The notes under the pieces are model-generated. The model did no database searches. It was not told the DNA's origin and saw only the letters and a program-made list of their open reading frames with translations. DNA of 64,000 bases from Prochlorococcus sp. MIT 1307 (GTDB lineage Bacteria; Cyanobacteriota; Cyanobacteriia; PCC-6307; Cyanobiaceae): positions 124,001-188,000 of the forward strand of contig NZ_CP139301.1 of the NCBI RefSeq assembly GCF_034092395.1, given 5' to 3'. Made by a program: the position numbers and the translations under genes. Shown here piece by piece: positions 8,573 to 16,643 of the stretch. Numbering within the stretch: position 1 is the stretch's first letter; every line of letters starts with the position of its first letter.

Positions 8573-8806
8573 TGCATCATTTATAGATATGCAAATAGAT
8601 TACCTCCTTAACCAAGTTCTTATTAAGTTGGAAGTAACTTAATATCGTGTTGAGTGCAAAAACCCTCATCTCTTAGGTTAAAGTTAAGAAAGAATTTTTG
8701 TACATATGAATATGGCTCTTTTAAAATGGTTGAGTTGAGCGAACTAGATACTTCGTAGAAATTGTTCATATGATAAAAATCTTTGATGGCACCCTAGGAA
8801 CCAGGA

Positions 8807-9445
8807 ATGATTGCTTTTAAGCTCCTATTTTTAGAAGTTGTTTTAGTGCTTCTAGGATTTCTTTTGATGTTGGCCCTACAGCGTGGAAAAGATAAAACAC
8901 CTCTTGTTGGGGGGCTGATTAATAAACAAAAACTAAATAAAGATTTTACAAGTCTTCCTAGCCTTAAAAAGCTTTTAGAACTCGAGGTTTTAGCTAGGAA
9001 GGATGGAAGCGGAATCGAATATGACTCCTTAATTGGTATTTGGAAATTTGTTTCTGTTTGGAAACAAGGAACAGATGAACAAGATTCAATTTCTAGTTCA
9101 TTGCTTCGTCTTTTCTCTGCGAGTTTGGAACTCAGAAAATATCAAACTAATAACGAACTACACAGATTTGATGTTAGTAATTCAATTCAGTTTGGAGTTT
9201 TAAAAATCAGATTTTTTGGTTCTGGTGAATTAGAGGGACCTCAACCACTATTGCTTTTTTATTTTGAATGTATAGAGCTTAGATTAGGAGAAAGTGTTTT
9301 ATTTAGTAGATCGATTGAAATACAAGGTAAAAACAAGAGGCCTTTCTTTGCTCTAATTCGTCTAGATGAGAGTGAAAAATGGCTAGCGGCAAGAGGAAGA
9401 GGTGGTGGTCTAGCTCTTTGGTTAAAACAATCATCTCATTCTTGA
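8807..9445 (+). CDS. Hypothetical protein, distant PAP/fibrillin resemblance
   Basis: A 212-residue protein with one N-terminal membrane helix (residues 5-25, LLFLEVVLVLLGFLLMLAL). The soluble domain after it is lipocalin-like. It has a LIGIWKFVSVWKQGT block near residue 75, a run of beta-strands, and a C-terminal ARGRGGGLALWLK. The layout recalls plastid-lipid-associated (fibrillin) proteins, which bind hydrophobic metabolites near thylakoids. That match is by eye only. A ribosome site (CCAGGA) lies close to the ATG. Confidence 0.55.
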   Translation: MIAFKLLFLEVVLVLLGFLLMLALQRGKDKTPLVGGLINKQKLNKDFTSLPSLKKLLELEVLARKDGSGIEYDSLIGIWKFVSVWKQGTDEQDSISSSLLRLFSASLELRKYQTNNELHRFDVSNSIQFGVLKIRFFGSGELEGPQPLLLFYFECIELRLGESVLFSRSIEIQGKNKRPFFALIRLDESEKWLAARGRGGGLALWLKQSSHS

Positions 9446-9660
9446 TAGCTATCTATATAGGACCTTGTCGCAGTGTTTCGCTATCTCACATGAGCATGGT
9501 TCAACAACCTCTCAACCAGAGAGCAATGCAGAGCCAGATTGGAAGACTCGATAGGCTGCTAGGACGATTCTTCTGTATTTACGCTATTGCTAAAAATCAT
9601 ATTTTTCTGCTTTATTTCGTATGACCAAATAGACGTGAATCCTTTTAGGTCAAAATTTAG

Positions 9661-9837
9661 ATGCCGGTATTTCACGATGTCGAGTTGGAGACCCATTTTC
9701 TGGAACATGAGGTCGAAAGGTCGGATCCTTCTAGGACTGATCTTTTGGAAATGATGATCTTGCCCTTAGCAGAAATTGTTACCTCTAAGTTATTTGACTC
9801 TGATTTTTATTGGATTTGGTGTCTTTTAAGGCCCTAG
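9661..9837 (+). CDS. Small hypothetical protein
   Basis: A 58-residue ORF, acidic in its first half (MPVFHDVELETHFLEHEVER) with a hydrophobic C-terminus ending FYWIWCLLRP. It is the first of three short ORFs in a row on this strand (9661, 9882, 10037). It is too short to have been called by a 60-codon cut-off. Confidence 0.4.
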   Translation: MPVFHDVELETHFLEHEVERSDPSRTDLLEMMILPLAEIVTSKLFDSDFYWIWCLLRP

Positions 9838-9881
9838 CAAGAATCAGTTGCTATAGCTATTGAAGTACTCCAGTATTTCTC

Positions 9882-10025
9882 ATGCCTATTACAACAGCTA
9901 CCAAAACAACTGGTTTTATCAGGCTTGGAAAGTTCGCCACAAGTAAACTTATTCAAAACTTGGGCTCAAATCAGGAGCAATACAAATTTGTTGGGAATTT
10001 AAGAAACGTACATGGTAGGGATTAG
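9882..10025 (+). CDS. Small basic hypothetical protein
   Basis: A 47-residue basic soluble peptide: MPITTATKTTGFIRLGKFAT, then SKLIQNLGSNQEQYKFVG and a tail RNVHGRD. Composition is coding-like. It lies 44 nt after the preceding small ORF and 11 nt before the next. Confidence 0.4.
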   Translation: MPITTATKTTGFIRLGKFATSKLIQNLGSNQEQYKFVGNLRNVHGRD

Positions 10026-10036
10026 TCAAAAAACAT

Positions 10037-10165
10037 ATGAAAAACTATGGATGGAAGGATCTCTTCGTTGATCTAGCAATAATTGGGGTGGTTTTTGGCT
10101 TAGTGCTTTTAGTTGTTGGCTCATTTCCAGAAACTTTTGGGAGGATTCTTCCTTTTTTGAAATAG
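10037..10165 (+). CDS. Small single-span membrane protein
   Basis: A 42-residue ORF: a polar start (MKNYGWKDLFVD), one transmembrane helix (LAIIGVVFGLVLLVVGSF) and a basic end (GRILPFLK). It could be translated from the same message as the 47-residue ORF just upstream. Confidence 0.5.
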   Translation: MKNYGWKDLFVDLAIIGVVFGLVLLVVGSFPETFGRILPFLK

Positions 10166-10425
10166 GTCTGATAATTAAGACTGCTTAAGGTATAAAAGGC
10201 TCAACCTTCCCCTCAATCGAAAAAAATGAAGGGCTGATTAAATAGAAAATAAAATGTAATTTTCAATTGTTAATTTAAAACTGCAGTAAGAAAATAAGCA
10301 GCTTTTAGGGTCTGGTTTGTATGTGTTTATTAAGTTTACTTTAAGTAGAACAATGAGTGGCAAGGTATAAAAGTAATAAAAGGATGCCAAAAAGGATTAT
10401 CCTCTTAGTACTAGATCATTCTTTT

Positions 10426-10577
10426 TTAATGAATAGGTTGTTCAGTTTGGGTGTCTTTGAATTTATTAATAATTGTCCTTATTCTCGTCATCAATGGGCC
10501 TAATACTAAAGCTCTAAAAGCAGAGCCCCAGAGGTTAATGCGAGGCTAAGAAGAGCTTCTAGAACAAGAGAGGCATA
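10426..10577 (-). pseudogene. Frameshifted relic of a small membrane protein
   Basis: One frame reads SLVLEALLSLALTSGALLLEL and hits a stop. The next frame continues RALVLGPLMTRIRTIINKFK and ends QTEQPIH. Joined, they parallel the intact protein at 8429-8572 (LLLSLALSAGVIALGVLILR...). No ATG, GTG or TTG opens the first frame. This is best explained as a decayed paralogue. Confidence 0.45.
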
Positions 10578-10706
10578 TTAAGAAAATTCTGTTAATACTA
10601 TATCAAAATACTTCTTATTGATGGCAATTAAATGGAATAAATCTAGATTTCAATAAATTATCTTGTATTAAATAGGAGATTGTAAGCAAAAGATATGGTT
10701 AGTTAA

Positions 10707-11081
10707 TTAGAAAACTAATTTTCTTGGAACACCTTTAATAAATAAAGAAACACGTCTTGCGATAAGAAGAAGAGGAAATAAAAGATTAGTTCTTTGATTG
10801 GAAGAAAAAGTAGTAGAAAGAATTTTCAATAAAGGTCCTGAAGGGTCTTTTATTTGAGAACAGATAGTATTAATAGCACTTGCTCCTTGCAAAATTTCAT
10901 TATTCCTGATCAAAATCGCTCCTTTTTGGTCCATGTCATACCCAACAGGGAGCTCTGGAGGGTTTTCTCTTGCATTTTTGATTTGAATATTGGATAGGTT
11001 GCTTTTCAGTTCAAGTAGCTCTGCAAAGTGATTGCAGAATGGACATTGCCCATCGTAAATAAAAACAAATTTAGATTCCAT
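10707..11081 (-). CDS. DCC-family thiol-disulfide oxidoreductase (DUF393)
   Basis: A 124-residue protein with the defining FIYDGQCPFC motif near the N-terminus, a thioredoxin-like redox CxxC, and a helical C-terminal half. The family carries out thiol redox chemistry of mostly unknown targets. I start at the ATG giving MESKFVFIYDG; an ATG three codons upstream (MLPMESK) is also in frame. Length is normal for the family. It is a single gene. Confidence 0.82.
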   Translation of the reverse strand: MESKFVFIYDGQCPFCNHFAELLELKSNLSNIQIKNARENPPELPVGYDMDQKGAILIRNNEILQGASAINTICSQIKDPSGPLLKILSTTFSSNQRTNLLFPLLLIARRVSLFIKGVPRKLVF

Positions 11082-11349
11082 TGGCAACAATGACTTGGTC
11101 CTTATCCTAGTTTGTAAGTGTTTGGGGAATTATAAAAGAATAGAAATGTGAAAAATTCTACAACAAAAAATTACTGATTCAATTTGAAGAATAGCATGTT
11201 TAGATTATTAGGAATAGAGACTTTATTCCAAAGTATCTCTAGAATTACATTATTTGTTTGAGGAATTTGTTGGGTATTTCTAATAAATAAAAAGTTCACA
11301 TGCCTTTGACTTAAAGCTTTAAATATATATTGAAGGATCTTACTATAGT

Positions 11350-11610
11350 TCAAATATTAGATGATATTTCGTTTTGAATTGATAATTGTTTGTAAGCTGC
11401 ATATCTCTGCATTTGCTGATCTAATGAAAACAGACAAGTTTTAACGCTTTTTAATTCACGCTCTAAATAACTTCGTCTCGATTGCAAAATCCCAAACCTT
11501 CTCTTCATTTCTTGCTGACGCCTATCTGGCTGACCATCTTTTTGTGAGTACTTCGAAGAATATAAGACCATAGAATCTGTGTTTTTACTTTTTGTGTTTT
11601 GAGCTTTCAT
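11350..11610 (-). CDS. Small basic coiled-coil hypothetical protein
   Basis: An 86-residue polar, basic protein with a helical centre (RRQQEMKRRFGILQSRRSYL, then ERELKSVKTCLFSLDQQMQR) that looks like a short coiled coil. The ATG is in a typical AT-rich context. I do not recognise the family. Confidence 0.45.
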   Translation of the reverse strand: MKAQNTKSKNTDSMVLYSSKYSQKDGQPDRRQQEMKRRFGILQSRRSYLERELKSVKTCLFSLDQQMQRYAAYKQLSIQNEISSNI

Positions 11611-12142
11611 TAAGATCTCCGATAGTTATTTGTGGATGGGTTGTATTCCAACCCTCTTAAAGATTTGAAGAATCTCCTTCGTTATGTGATGAGCTCCATA
11701 CCTGGTGTAACCAATGATGGGATACTTTGTAAATCAGTCTTTACGCTCGAGTGTTTACGCCCAAGTCTTTATGCCTCAGTGTTTATCCTGCCGCATTTAC
11801 TCCTAGTACCAACAATTTTTATGCTAATTCAATGTAAGACCAAGCCTTAGTAAAGAGTTGATAATATATTTTTTTGTATTTGCTTTGCCTTCAGCTTGTC
11901 TGATGAGAATCCATCTTTTAGCTTGATGTGTATCTAAAAAGCTAATAACTTAATTTCTTAGAAGATTATTTTATTGCCTATGTGTTTGCCTTGATGTTAT
12001 TTGGACCTTTAGATTTATTTTTTCCTGTGTATGGATTTCATCCTAATGGGTTTTCTTCTTTTATGAAAAAACCGTTCTTTCTTATTAGTAAGCCGTGATT
12101 ATTCATAATTCCTCTTTGTGGAAGTGTAATTAGATCCTTGAT

Positions 12143-13204
12143 TTGTCTAGTATTGCTAGGACAGCATTAAACATAATTAAAGACTCCAATTCCTACCCAG
12201 CCTCTTCTCCTTGGTCTGCCTCCATAGACCCAGAAATTTCTTTCCCTATTCAGCCTTTTGAGAAGCTTTTACAAGACTTGGGTTGGTCTGAACCGTTGAA
12301 ATGGTTGACCCATTGGCTTAATCGTGGTGGTACAAATATTGCATCCTCTGATTGGCCTAGGGGAATCAGATCAGATTGGGTCTGGGGATTAGGTTTGCCT
12401 TTACTCTCAGAGGTTGAACGTTTTTTAACAACTACAACTGAATATGTTTTGATAGGAATCTCTGGGTTACCAGGATGCGGGAAGACTAGTCTTGGGCATT
12501 GGCTTGAAGCCTCAGCAAGAAAGATGAATTGGCCAATTGCAGTCATCTCACTAGACGACTTTTATTTGCCAGCTGAGGATATGGTGAAGGCCATGAAGGG
12601 AAATCCGTGGAAGGTACCAAGGGGTCTTCCTGGAAGCCATTCCATAGAATTAATCGAAAGCACTATCGATAATTGGAGAAAAGATGGAAATTTGGTTGCG
12701 CCTCAATTTGATAAAGCACTTAGGAATGGACTTGGTGATCGTTCTGGTTGGAGAAGAGCTAATCCAAAGGTTCTTATTATCGAGGGTTGGTTTTTAGGGT
12801 GCCCTGTAATTAGTCAGTTTTCAGAGGATATAGAGATTAATAATGACTTCTTAGCAAAAATTTCCAAGAATGAAATAGAGTATAGACAAAGAGTCCAAGA
12901 GGCCTTGGCTAAGTATCAACCAATATGGAATAGATTTAATAGATTATGGCATCTAAAGGCTAGTCAATATAATTCTATTGCTAGTTGGAAAACCCAGCAA
13001 GAAAAAAATATGCTAAAGGAAAGAGGAACTTCTTTGCAGGGCCAATCATTAGATTTATTTATTCGGATGATACAGACATCCCTTCCCTACCAAAGCTTGT
13101 TATCAATAAACTCTAATGTCGTTGCTAGAGTTGATTCAACACGCAAAGTCGCTTGGGTCGGTCGAAAAATAGATGAACCCAAGGATTATTTATACGGGCT
13201 CTAA
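12143..13204 (+). CDS. glyK: D-glycerate 3-kinase (plant/cyanobacterial GLYK type)
   Basis: Phosphorylates D-glycerate to 3-phosphoglycerate, the last step of the photorespiratory salvage of 2-phosphoglycolate, returning carbon to the Calvin cycle. The P-loop GISGLPGCGKTS is at about residues 105-116, followed by AVISLDDFYLPAEDM, the phosphoribulokinase/uridine-kinase-like active-site segment. VLIIEGWFLGCPV lies further on. Length (353) fits plant-type GLYK. The frame has no ATG near the start: it opens with TTG at 12143, just after an in-frame stop. It stands alone. Confidence 0.88.
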   Translation: MSSIARTALNIIKDSNSYPASSPWSASIDPEISFPIQPFEKLLQDLGWSEPLKWLTHWLNRGGTNIASSDWPRGIRSDWVWGLGLPLLSEVERFLTTTTEYVLIGISGLPGCGKTSLGHWLEASARKMNWPIAVISLDDFYLPAEDMVKAMKGNPWKVPRGLPGSHSIELIESTIDNWRKDGNLVAPQFDKALRNGLGDRSGWRRANPKVLIIEGWFLGCPVISQFSEDIEINNDFLAKISKNEIEYRQRVQEALAKYQPIWNRFNRLWHLKASQYNSIASWKTQQEKNMLKERGTSLQGQSLDLFIRMIQTSLPYQSLLSINSNVVARVDSTRKVAWVGRKIDEPKDYLYGL

Positions 13205-13348
13205 AGATATCAATATCATATCTGAAGAAAAAGAAAACAATCCTATGAAGGACTTTTAGAGAAGCTTTTTGAATTATGTAGGTAGTGTCAACAAGAGCTA
13301 CCACCACATAAGATAGTAGAGCTTCTATTGGATTATGCAGAGGGATTA

Positions 13349-13459
13349 ATGGATAACGATTTTGTATGGTCTGTGAACATCATGATTGTAATTCTTATGG
13401 TAGGTGTTATTTGGGGGGTTTACTACATCTTTAGTTACGACTCACAGCATTCCGATTGA
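13349..13459 (+). CDS. Tiny single-span membrane protein
   Basis: A 36-residue ORF: MDNDFVWSVN, one helix (IMIVILMVGVIWGVYYIF) and a polar end. The same frame stays open upstream (CQQELPPHKIVELLLDYAEG) but has no ATG and ends at a stop, so the gene may once have been longer. Confidence 0.4.
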   Translation: MDNDFVWSVNIMIVILMVGVIWGVYYIFSYDSQHSD

Positions 13460-13874
13460 ATATTCACCTGCTTTTCACGATCATTTGACTTCCCTAGTGC
13501 TCAGGTGGATAGTTATTAGAGACATTATCTATATATTTTTTAGCTGACATACACTATATTTTATATACGGCAATTAATAAAATTCGATTATTAATTGCTA
13601 TACCAACTTATCTCTATCATTACGTTTTCTTCCTTTTGCTAGGTCTATTTGGTCAATAGATCTGAATACATAGTTTCTTACATAAGCTTTTTTTCTTGTC
13701 ACTTCTCTTGTTTTTTCATGTGCCTCAAGGTGTGAGCTAACTCATTTCTTTTTACGCGCCTCCATTGATGAATCAGCTTGTCACGGTATTTTGGGTAATG
13801 GCTAGTCAGGAAGTATTGCTGTAGGCTTCATATAGGCTGTTCTATTAATCCTCTATACATATCGAAAAGATTAG
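13460..13874. other. Intergenic region, nothing supported
   Basis: AT-rich with no ORF above 20 codons that I would defend. It leads to the conserved hypothetical gene at 13875. Confidence 0.5.
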
Positions 13875-14111
13875 ATGGCTGAATCACTACAGAAAGCCTT
13901 TTTTGGGGTAATGGCTCTTAGTTTGGCGGCTATTGCAGTTGAGTTAGTCCCAGTTTCACGTCAATCGGAGGCATGGAATCGATGTTTGGATACAACTAGT
14001 CGCTTCCTTTCGACGCTACATAAACTTCAAGACACTGGAGAAGTAGGCAGAGAAGCAATAGCTGTCAATATTTGCAATGGAGCTGTTCATTACAACAAGA
14101 GCAACAAGTAA
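13875..14111 (+). CDS. Conserved small hypothetical, signal/anchor protein
   Basis: A 78-residue protein: a hydrophobic N-terminus (AFFGVMALSLAAIAVELVPV) followed by a soluble part with two Cys (WNRCLDTTSRFL and VNICNGAVHY). The style, with short anchor then EAWNRC and NICNGAV, looks like a real marine cyanobacterial family, but its function is unknown to me. Confidence 0.65.
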   Translation: MAESLQKAFFGVMALSLAAIAVELVPVSRQSEAWNRCLDTTSRFLSTLHKLQDTGEVGREAIAVNICNGAVHYNKSNK

Positions 14112-14460
14112 TTATATGGCACTAAATATTAATGAAGGTATTTCAGGTATCTTCTTGTTAACTGGACCACTATCTTTGAGTTGACATTTTTTAAAATCTA
14201 CTTTTAGCGAATTTAACCTTTAAGTAAATCAACCCTTGAAGTAATCGACTGCTTGGAGTGAGCCTTCCAGTAGTTAACTGATAATTTACTTTCTGAAGCA
14301 AGATACAGGAAGGAATATATTTTAAGAGAAATAGGCTTGATTGAGACTTGAACTTCTCTTGGATGGATATTCCAAGCTTTTTGATATAGGTAAATCTACC
14401 CGGACTTGTGGCTTCAGTGTTTTTTTTGCAAAATAATGTGGTGTATTGCATTGCTTACTT

Positions 14461-14601
14461 TTGACTAATGAAAAATTAGAGCAAAAGATTAATTGTGAGA
14501 TAAAGAAGCTTCAAGAACAGCTTGGAGCTTCTGAAGAGGATATTGAAGAATTTCGTCGCCTTCTTGAACTCGCCAGAGACGAAGGTAGCAAGTCAGATTA
14601 A
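14461..14601 (+). CDS. Small acidic coiled-coil protein
   Basis: A 46-residue ORF starting with TTG at 14461, giving MTNEKLEQKINCEIKKLQEQ, then LGASEEDIEEFRRLLELA. It is almost entirely charged helix. There is no ATG in frame. It ends 10 nt before the left edge of the 398-bp repeat, so it marks the insertion or duplication boundary. Confidence 0.4.
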   Translation: MTNEKLEQKINCEIKKLQEQLGASEEDIEEFRRLLELARDEGSKSD

Positions 14602-14611
14602 AAGACCAGGA

Positions 14612-15009
14612 GAGGGTTAAGGAAGAGGAATATCAATTGAAGTATTTGGTTAGTGCAATAGCTTTAACTTCCTCTACGAATGCTTTGATTTCTTGGATGC
14701 TCTTTCTACTTTCGGCAAAAAAAAGACCCTTGCGAAACGCTTTGGGCTTAGGTGATGGGGAAACTGTTTTCTAAGAGAGATTGGCTCAAAATCAACTACA
14801 CCCCCCCCCCACACACACACAAGTTTTGTTGTTCTGTATCAAAACCATTAGATATTCCACAAGTAGTGTGTAGCACCAGGGCACAGCCATCTTGGTCTTG
14901 ATTCTTGCCGTTTATAGGGTGGGTGATGTTGGGCAAATGTTGTTTTAGTGAGCAAAAGCCTTTTTGTGATGAGAAGACTGATGACTTTTGGTTGTAATAG
15001 GGACGCTAT
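14612..15009 (+). repeat. Direct repeat copy A, 398 bp
   Basis: Nearly identical to 16217-16611 in the same orientation. By eye the only differences are two substitutions (T/C in the GCTTTGGG region; G/T near the right end) and two slippage changes: C10 against C9, and (AC)5 against (AC)4. It contains a 45-codon ORF and about 230 bp of non-coding sequence. No terminal inverted repeats or transposase are present. Confidence 0.9.
14637..14774 (+). CDS. 45-residue membrane protein in repeat copy A
   Basis: TTG at 14637 is preceded by a good ribosome site (GGAAGAGG, about 8 nt away). The product begins MKYLVSAIALTSSTNALISW, continues MLFLLSAKKRPLRNALG and ends LGDGETVF: one or two short hydrophobic spans and a basic-then-acidic tail. 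The same protein is encoded in copy B, and the tail recurs at about 198-260. No family known to me. Confidence 0.4.
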   Translation: MKYLVSAIALTSSTNALISWMLFLLSAKKRPLRNALGLGDGETVF

Positions 15010-15192
15010 ATAAGGATTCTTCTATGCCATGAGGGAGTAGGTTCTTTAAGACTGATTGTGATTTTGTACAAGTAGATACTTGTCACTTTTAAGTTATGAG
15101 TTTAGGGATAGTCTAGGAATCAGAATCTTTGAAGATGAGATTTAACTTGTGCTTTCTCCTCTCAACTGTTTTTGGCGGCAGGTTAAATATCT

Positions 15193-15372
15193 ATGCCCAG
15201 ATATTCTCCTCGCAATCCCATTATGCTTATTCAGGCTATCAACTTATCAAAAAAATGTTATTTAAGTCTCAATTGCCCTTCAGTTAGTCAAAGGCTTGCC
15301 TTAAGGCGCTTGACCCTTACAAGAAGTATAGATTTGCTTAATAGATGCCCTCTTCCTGTAGTTATTGCTTAG
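15193..15372 (+). CDS. Possible small basic protein
   Basis: A 59-residue ORF, MPRYSPRNPIMLIQAINLSK onward, basic with three Cys (KKCYLSLNCPS and NRCPLP). It lies between the repeat copies. Composition is unremarkable and I cannot match it to a family. Confidence 0.3.
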   Translation: MPRYSPRNPIMLIQAINLSKKCYLSLNCPSVSQRLALRRLTLTRSIDLLNRCPLPVVIA

Positions 15373-15450
15373 GTACTTTATATTTGGAAACTAAAATTAC
15401 CTACGATGAAAAATAGATGCTATAAAACAAACCTGCATCTGGGAGGTGTC

Positions 15451-15606
15451 ATGACAAATAAATTAAGAGTCCTAAATTCAGAAGACAAGCGTGATCCTTT
15501 AGATTCCTATTTTGAGTGCATTACTGCTTGTTCATGGGTTGGCGGAGAGGATGTTGAATGTGTTACACGTTGCGTCGAAGTACATCTTAAAGAAGGGGCT
15601 CAATAG
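15451..15606 (+). CDS. Small twin-CX3C protein
   Basis: A 51-residue protein from the ATG at 15451, chosen because a near-perfect ribosome site (GGGAGGTG) precedes it; an upstream ATG at 15406 has none. It carries two CX3C motifs, CITAC and CVTRC, separated by 11 residues (SWVGGEDVEC). In mitochondria twin CX3C proteins are small chaperones with disulfide-locked helices. Whether that applies here is speculation. The next gene starts 2 nt after its stop. Confidence 0.65.
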   Translation: MTNKLRVLNSEDKRDPLDSYFECITACSWVGGEDVECVTRCVEVHLKEGAQ

Positions 15607-15608
15607 TT

Positions 15609-15881
15609 ATGTTAAAAAACCCAATATACGTAAGTGATAAAGGAGGAACTATTAATTCTTTTCGTGGAGATACGGAATTGGTTTTTCGTGTTTGTTCGAA
15701 TCACCTCTCTTTTTTCTGCAGTGATTTAGATGCAGCTAGAGCTCAATTAGATAGGCTTGAAAATCGCCAAGCTTTAAATAATCCTCGCCTCTACTCAATA
15801 GTAAATGAACCTAGAAAGGCATTAAAAGAACTTGTAGAAAAAGCTGCTGCACCCTATTTAGATGAAGAGTCAGTTGCTTAG
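15609..15881 (+). CDS. Conserved hypothetical, partner of the twin-CX3C gene
   Basis: A 90-residue soluble protein (MLKNPIYVSDKGGTINSFRG..., ending APYLDEESVA) with a helical centre (LDAARAQLDRLENRQALNNP). It starts 2 nt after the stop of the twin-CX3C gene, so the two form an operon. Its two Cys (RVCSNHLSFFC) sit in a strand-like segment. Function unknown. Confidence 0.6.
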   Translation: MLKNPIYVSDKGGTINSFRGDTELVFRVCSNHLSFFCSDLDAARAQLDRLENRQALNNPRLYSIVNEPRKALKELVEKAAAPYLDEESVA

Positions 15882-16075
15882 TTCTTTTTCGCTTTGCCTT
15901 TAGCATTTTATTTTTTTTACTAAATATTATTTATTATTTTCAGATTGTTGAATTCACTAAAATTAAAATTTACCCATTATTAATGATATGCATTAGTCTT
16001 AAAAGAATGATTTAATTTATAATCAATTTTTCTTAGGGAACTTTCCAATTCGTTAAGGTAGACTTTTCTGTCTAA

Positions 16076-16204
16076 ATGGCAAAAACAACTTTACCTAAAC
16101 CAGATAAAGATCAACCATGGAGGATCTGGGGATTCGTTTTTGGATTAAATCTTGTTGCTTGGGTTGGTTGGTATTTCATGCATGATGCTCCAACCAAATG
16201 GTGA
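16076..16204 (+). CDS. Small single-span membrane protein
   Basis: A 42-residue ORF: a polar start MAKTTLPKPDKDQPWRIWGF, a helix (FGLNLVAWVGWYFM) and the end HDAPTKW. The Pro/Trp boundary before the helix looks like a real thylakoid or plasma-membrane small protein. It ends 12 nt before repeat copy B and overlaps a spurious longer ORF in another frame. Confidence 0.55.
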   Translation: MAKTTLPKPDKDQPWRIWGFVFGLNLVAWVGWYFMHDAPTKW

Positions 16205-16216
16205 ATCAGCTAGGGC

Positions 16217-16611
16217 GAGGGTTAAGGAAGAGGAATATCAATTGAAGTATTTGGTTAGTGCAATAGCTTTAACTTCCTCTACGAATGCTTTGATTTCTTG
16301 GATGCTCTTTCTACTTTCGGCAAAAAAAAGACCCTTGCGAAACGCTCTGGGCTTAGGTGATGGGGAAACTGTTTTCTAAGAGAGATTGGCTCAAAATCAA
16401 CTACACCCCCCCCCACACACACAAGTTTTGTTGTTCTGTATCAAAACCATTAGATATTCCACAAGTAGTGTGTAGCACCAGGGCACAGCCATCTTGGTCT
16501 TGATTCTTGCCGTTTATAGGGTGGGTGATGTTGGGCAAATGTTGTTTTAGTGAGCAAAAGCCTTTTTGTGATGAGAAGACTGATGACTTTTGGTTGTAAT
16601 AGGTACGCTAT
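16217..16611 (+). repeat. Direct repeat copy B, 395 bp
   Basis: Second copy of the element at 14612-15009, three bases shorter because of one C and one AC unit. The 1.2 kb between the copies holds the twin-CX3C operon and the 42-residue membrane gene. Recombination between copies would delete that block. Confidence 0.9.
16242..16379 (+). CDS. 45-residue membrane protein in repeat copy B
   Basis: Protein-identical to the ORF of copy A apart from any effect of one silent substitution. It uses the same TTG start behind GGAAGAGG. A longer frame opens at an ATG at 16152, but that overlaps the 42-residue gene and is absent from copy A, so I prefer the TTG start. Confidence 0.4.
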   Translation: MKYLVSAIALTSSTNALISWMLFLLSAKKRPLRNALGLGDGETVF

Positions 16612-16643
16612 CTAATGGAGGCCTAAGACTTAGGAGCAATAGC

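Noticed and set aside
9379-9624. 81-codon ORF overlapping the gene at 8807
   Set aside because: It overlaps 67 bp of a better gene and has irregular composition.
11171-11353. 60-codon minus-strand ORF with TTG start
   Set aside because: AT-driven composition and no ribosome site; only a weak stop-start overlap supports it.
11632-11850. 72-codon plus-strand ORF
   Set aside because: It includes short T/C-rich internal repeats and a GTG start inside a palindrome; no protein-like pattern.
12250-12546. 98-codon minus-strand ORF inside glyK
   Set aside because: Shadow of the kinase gene; no independent features.
14191-14451. 86-codon minus-strand ORF
   Set aside because: Composition is random-looking and no start signal is seen.
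14605-15010. Insertion sequence
   Set aside because: No transposase, terminal inverted repeats or target duplication could be found for the repeat.
16152-16379. 75-codon ORF reaching into repeat copy B
   Set aside because: Its first part overlaps the 42-residue membrane gene and is not present in copy A; the TTG start at 16242 is common to both copies.
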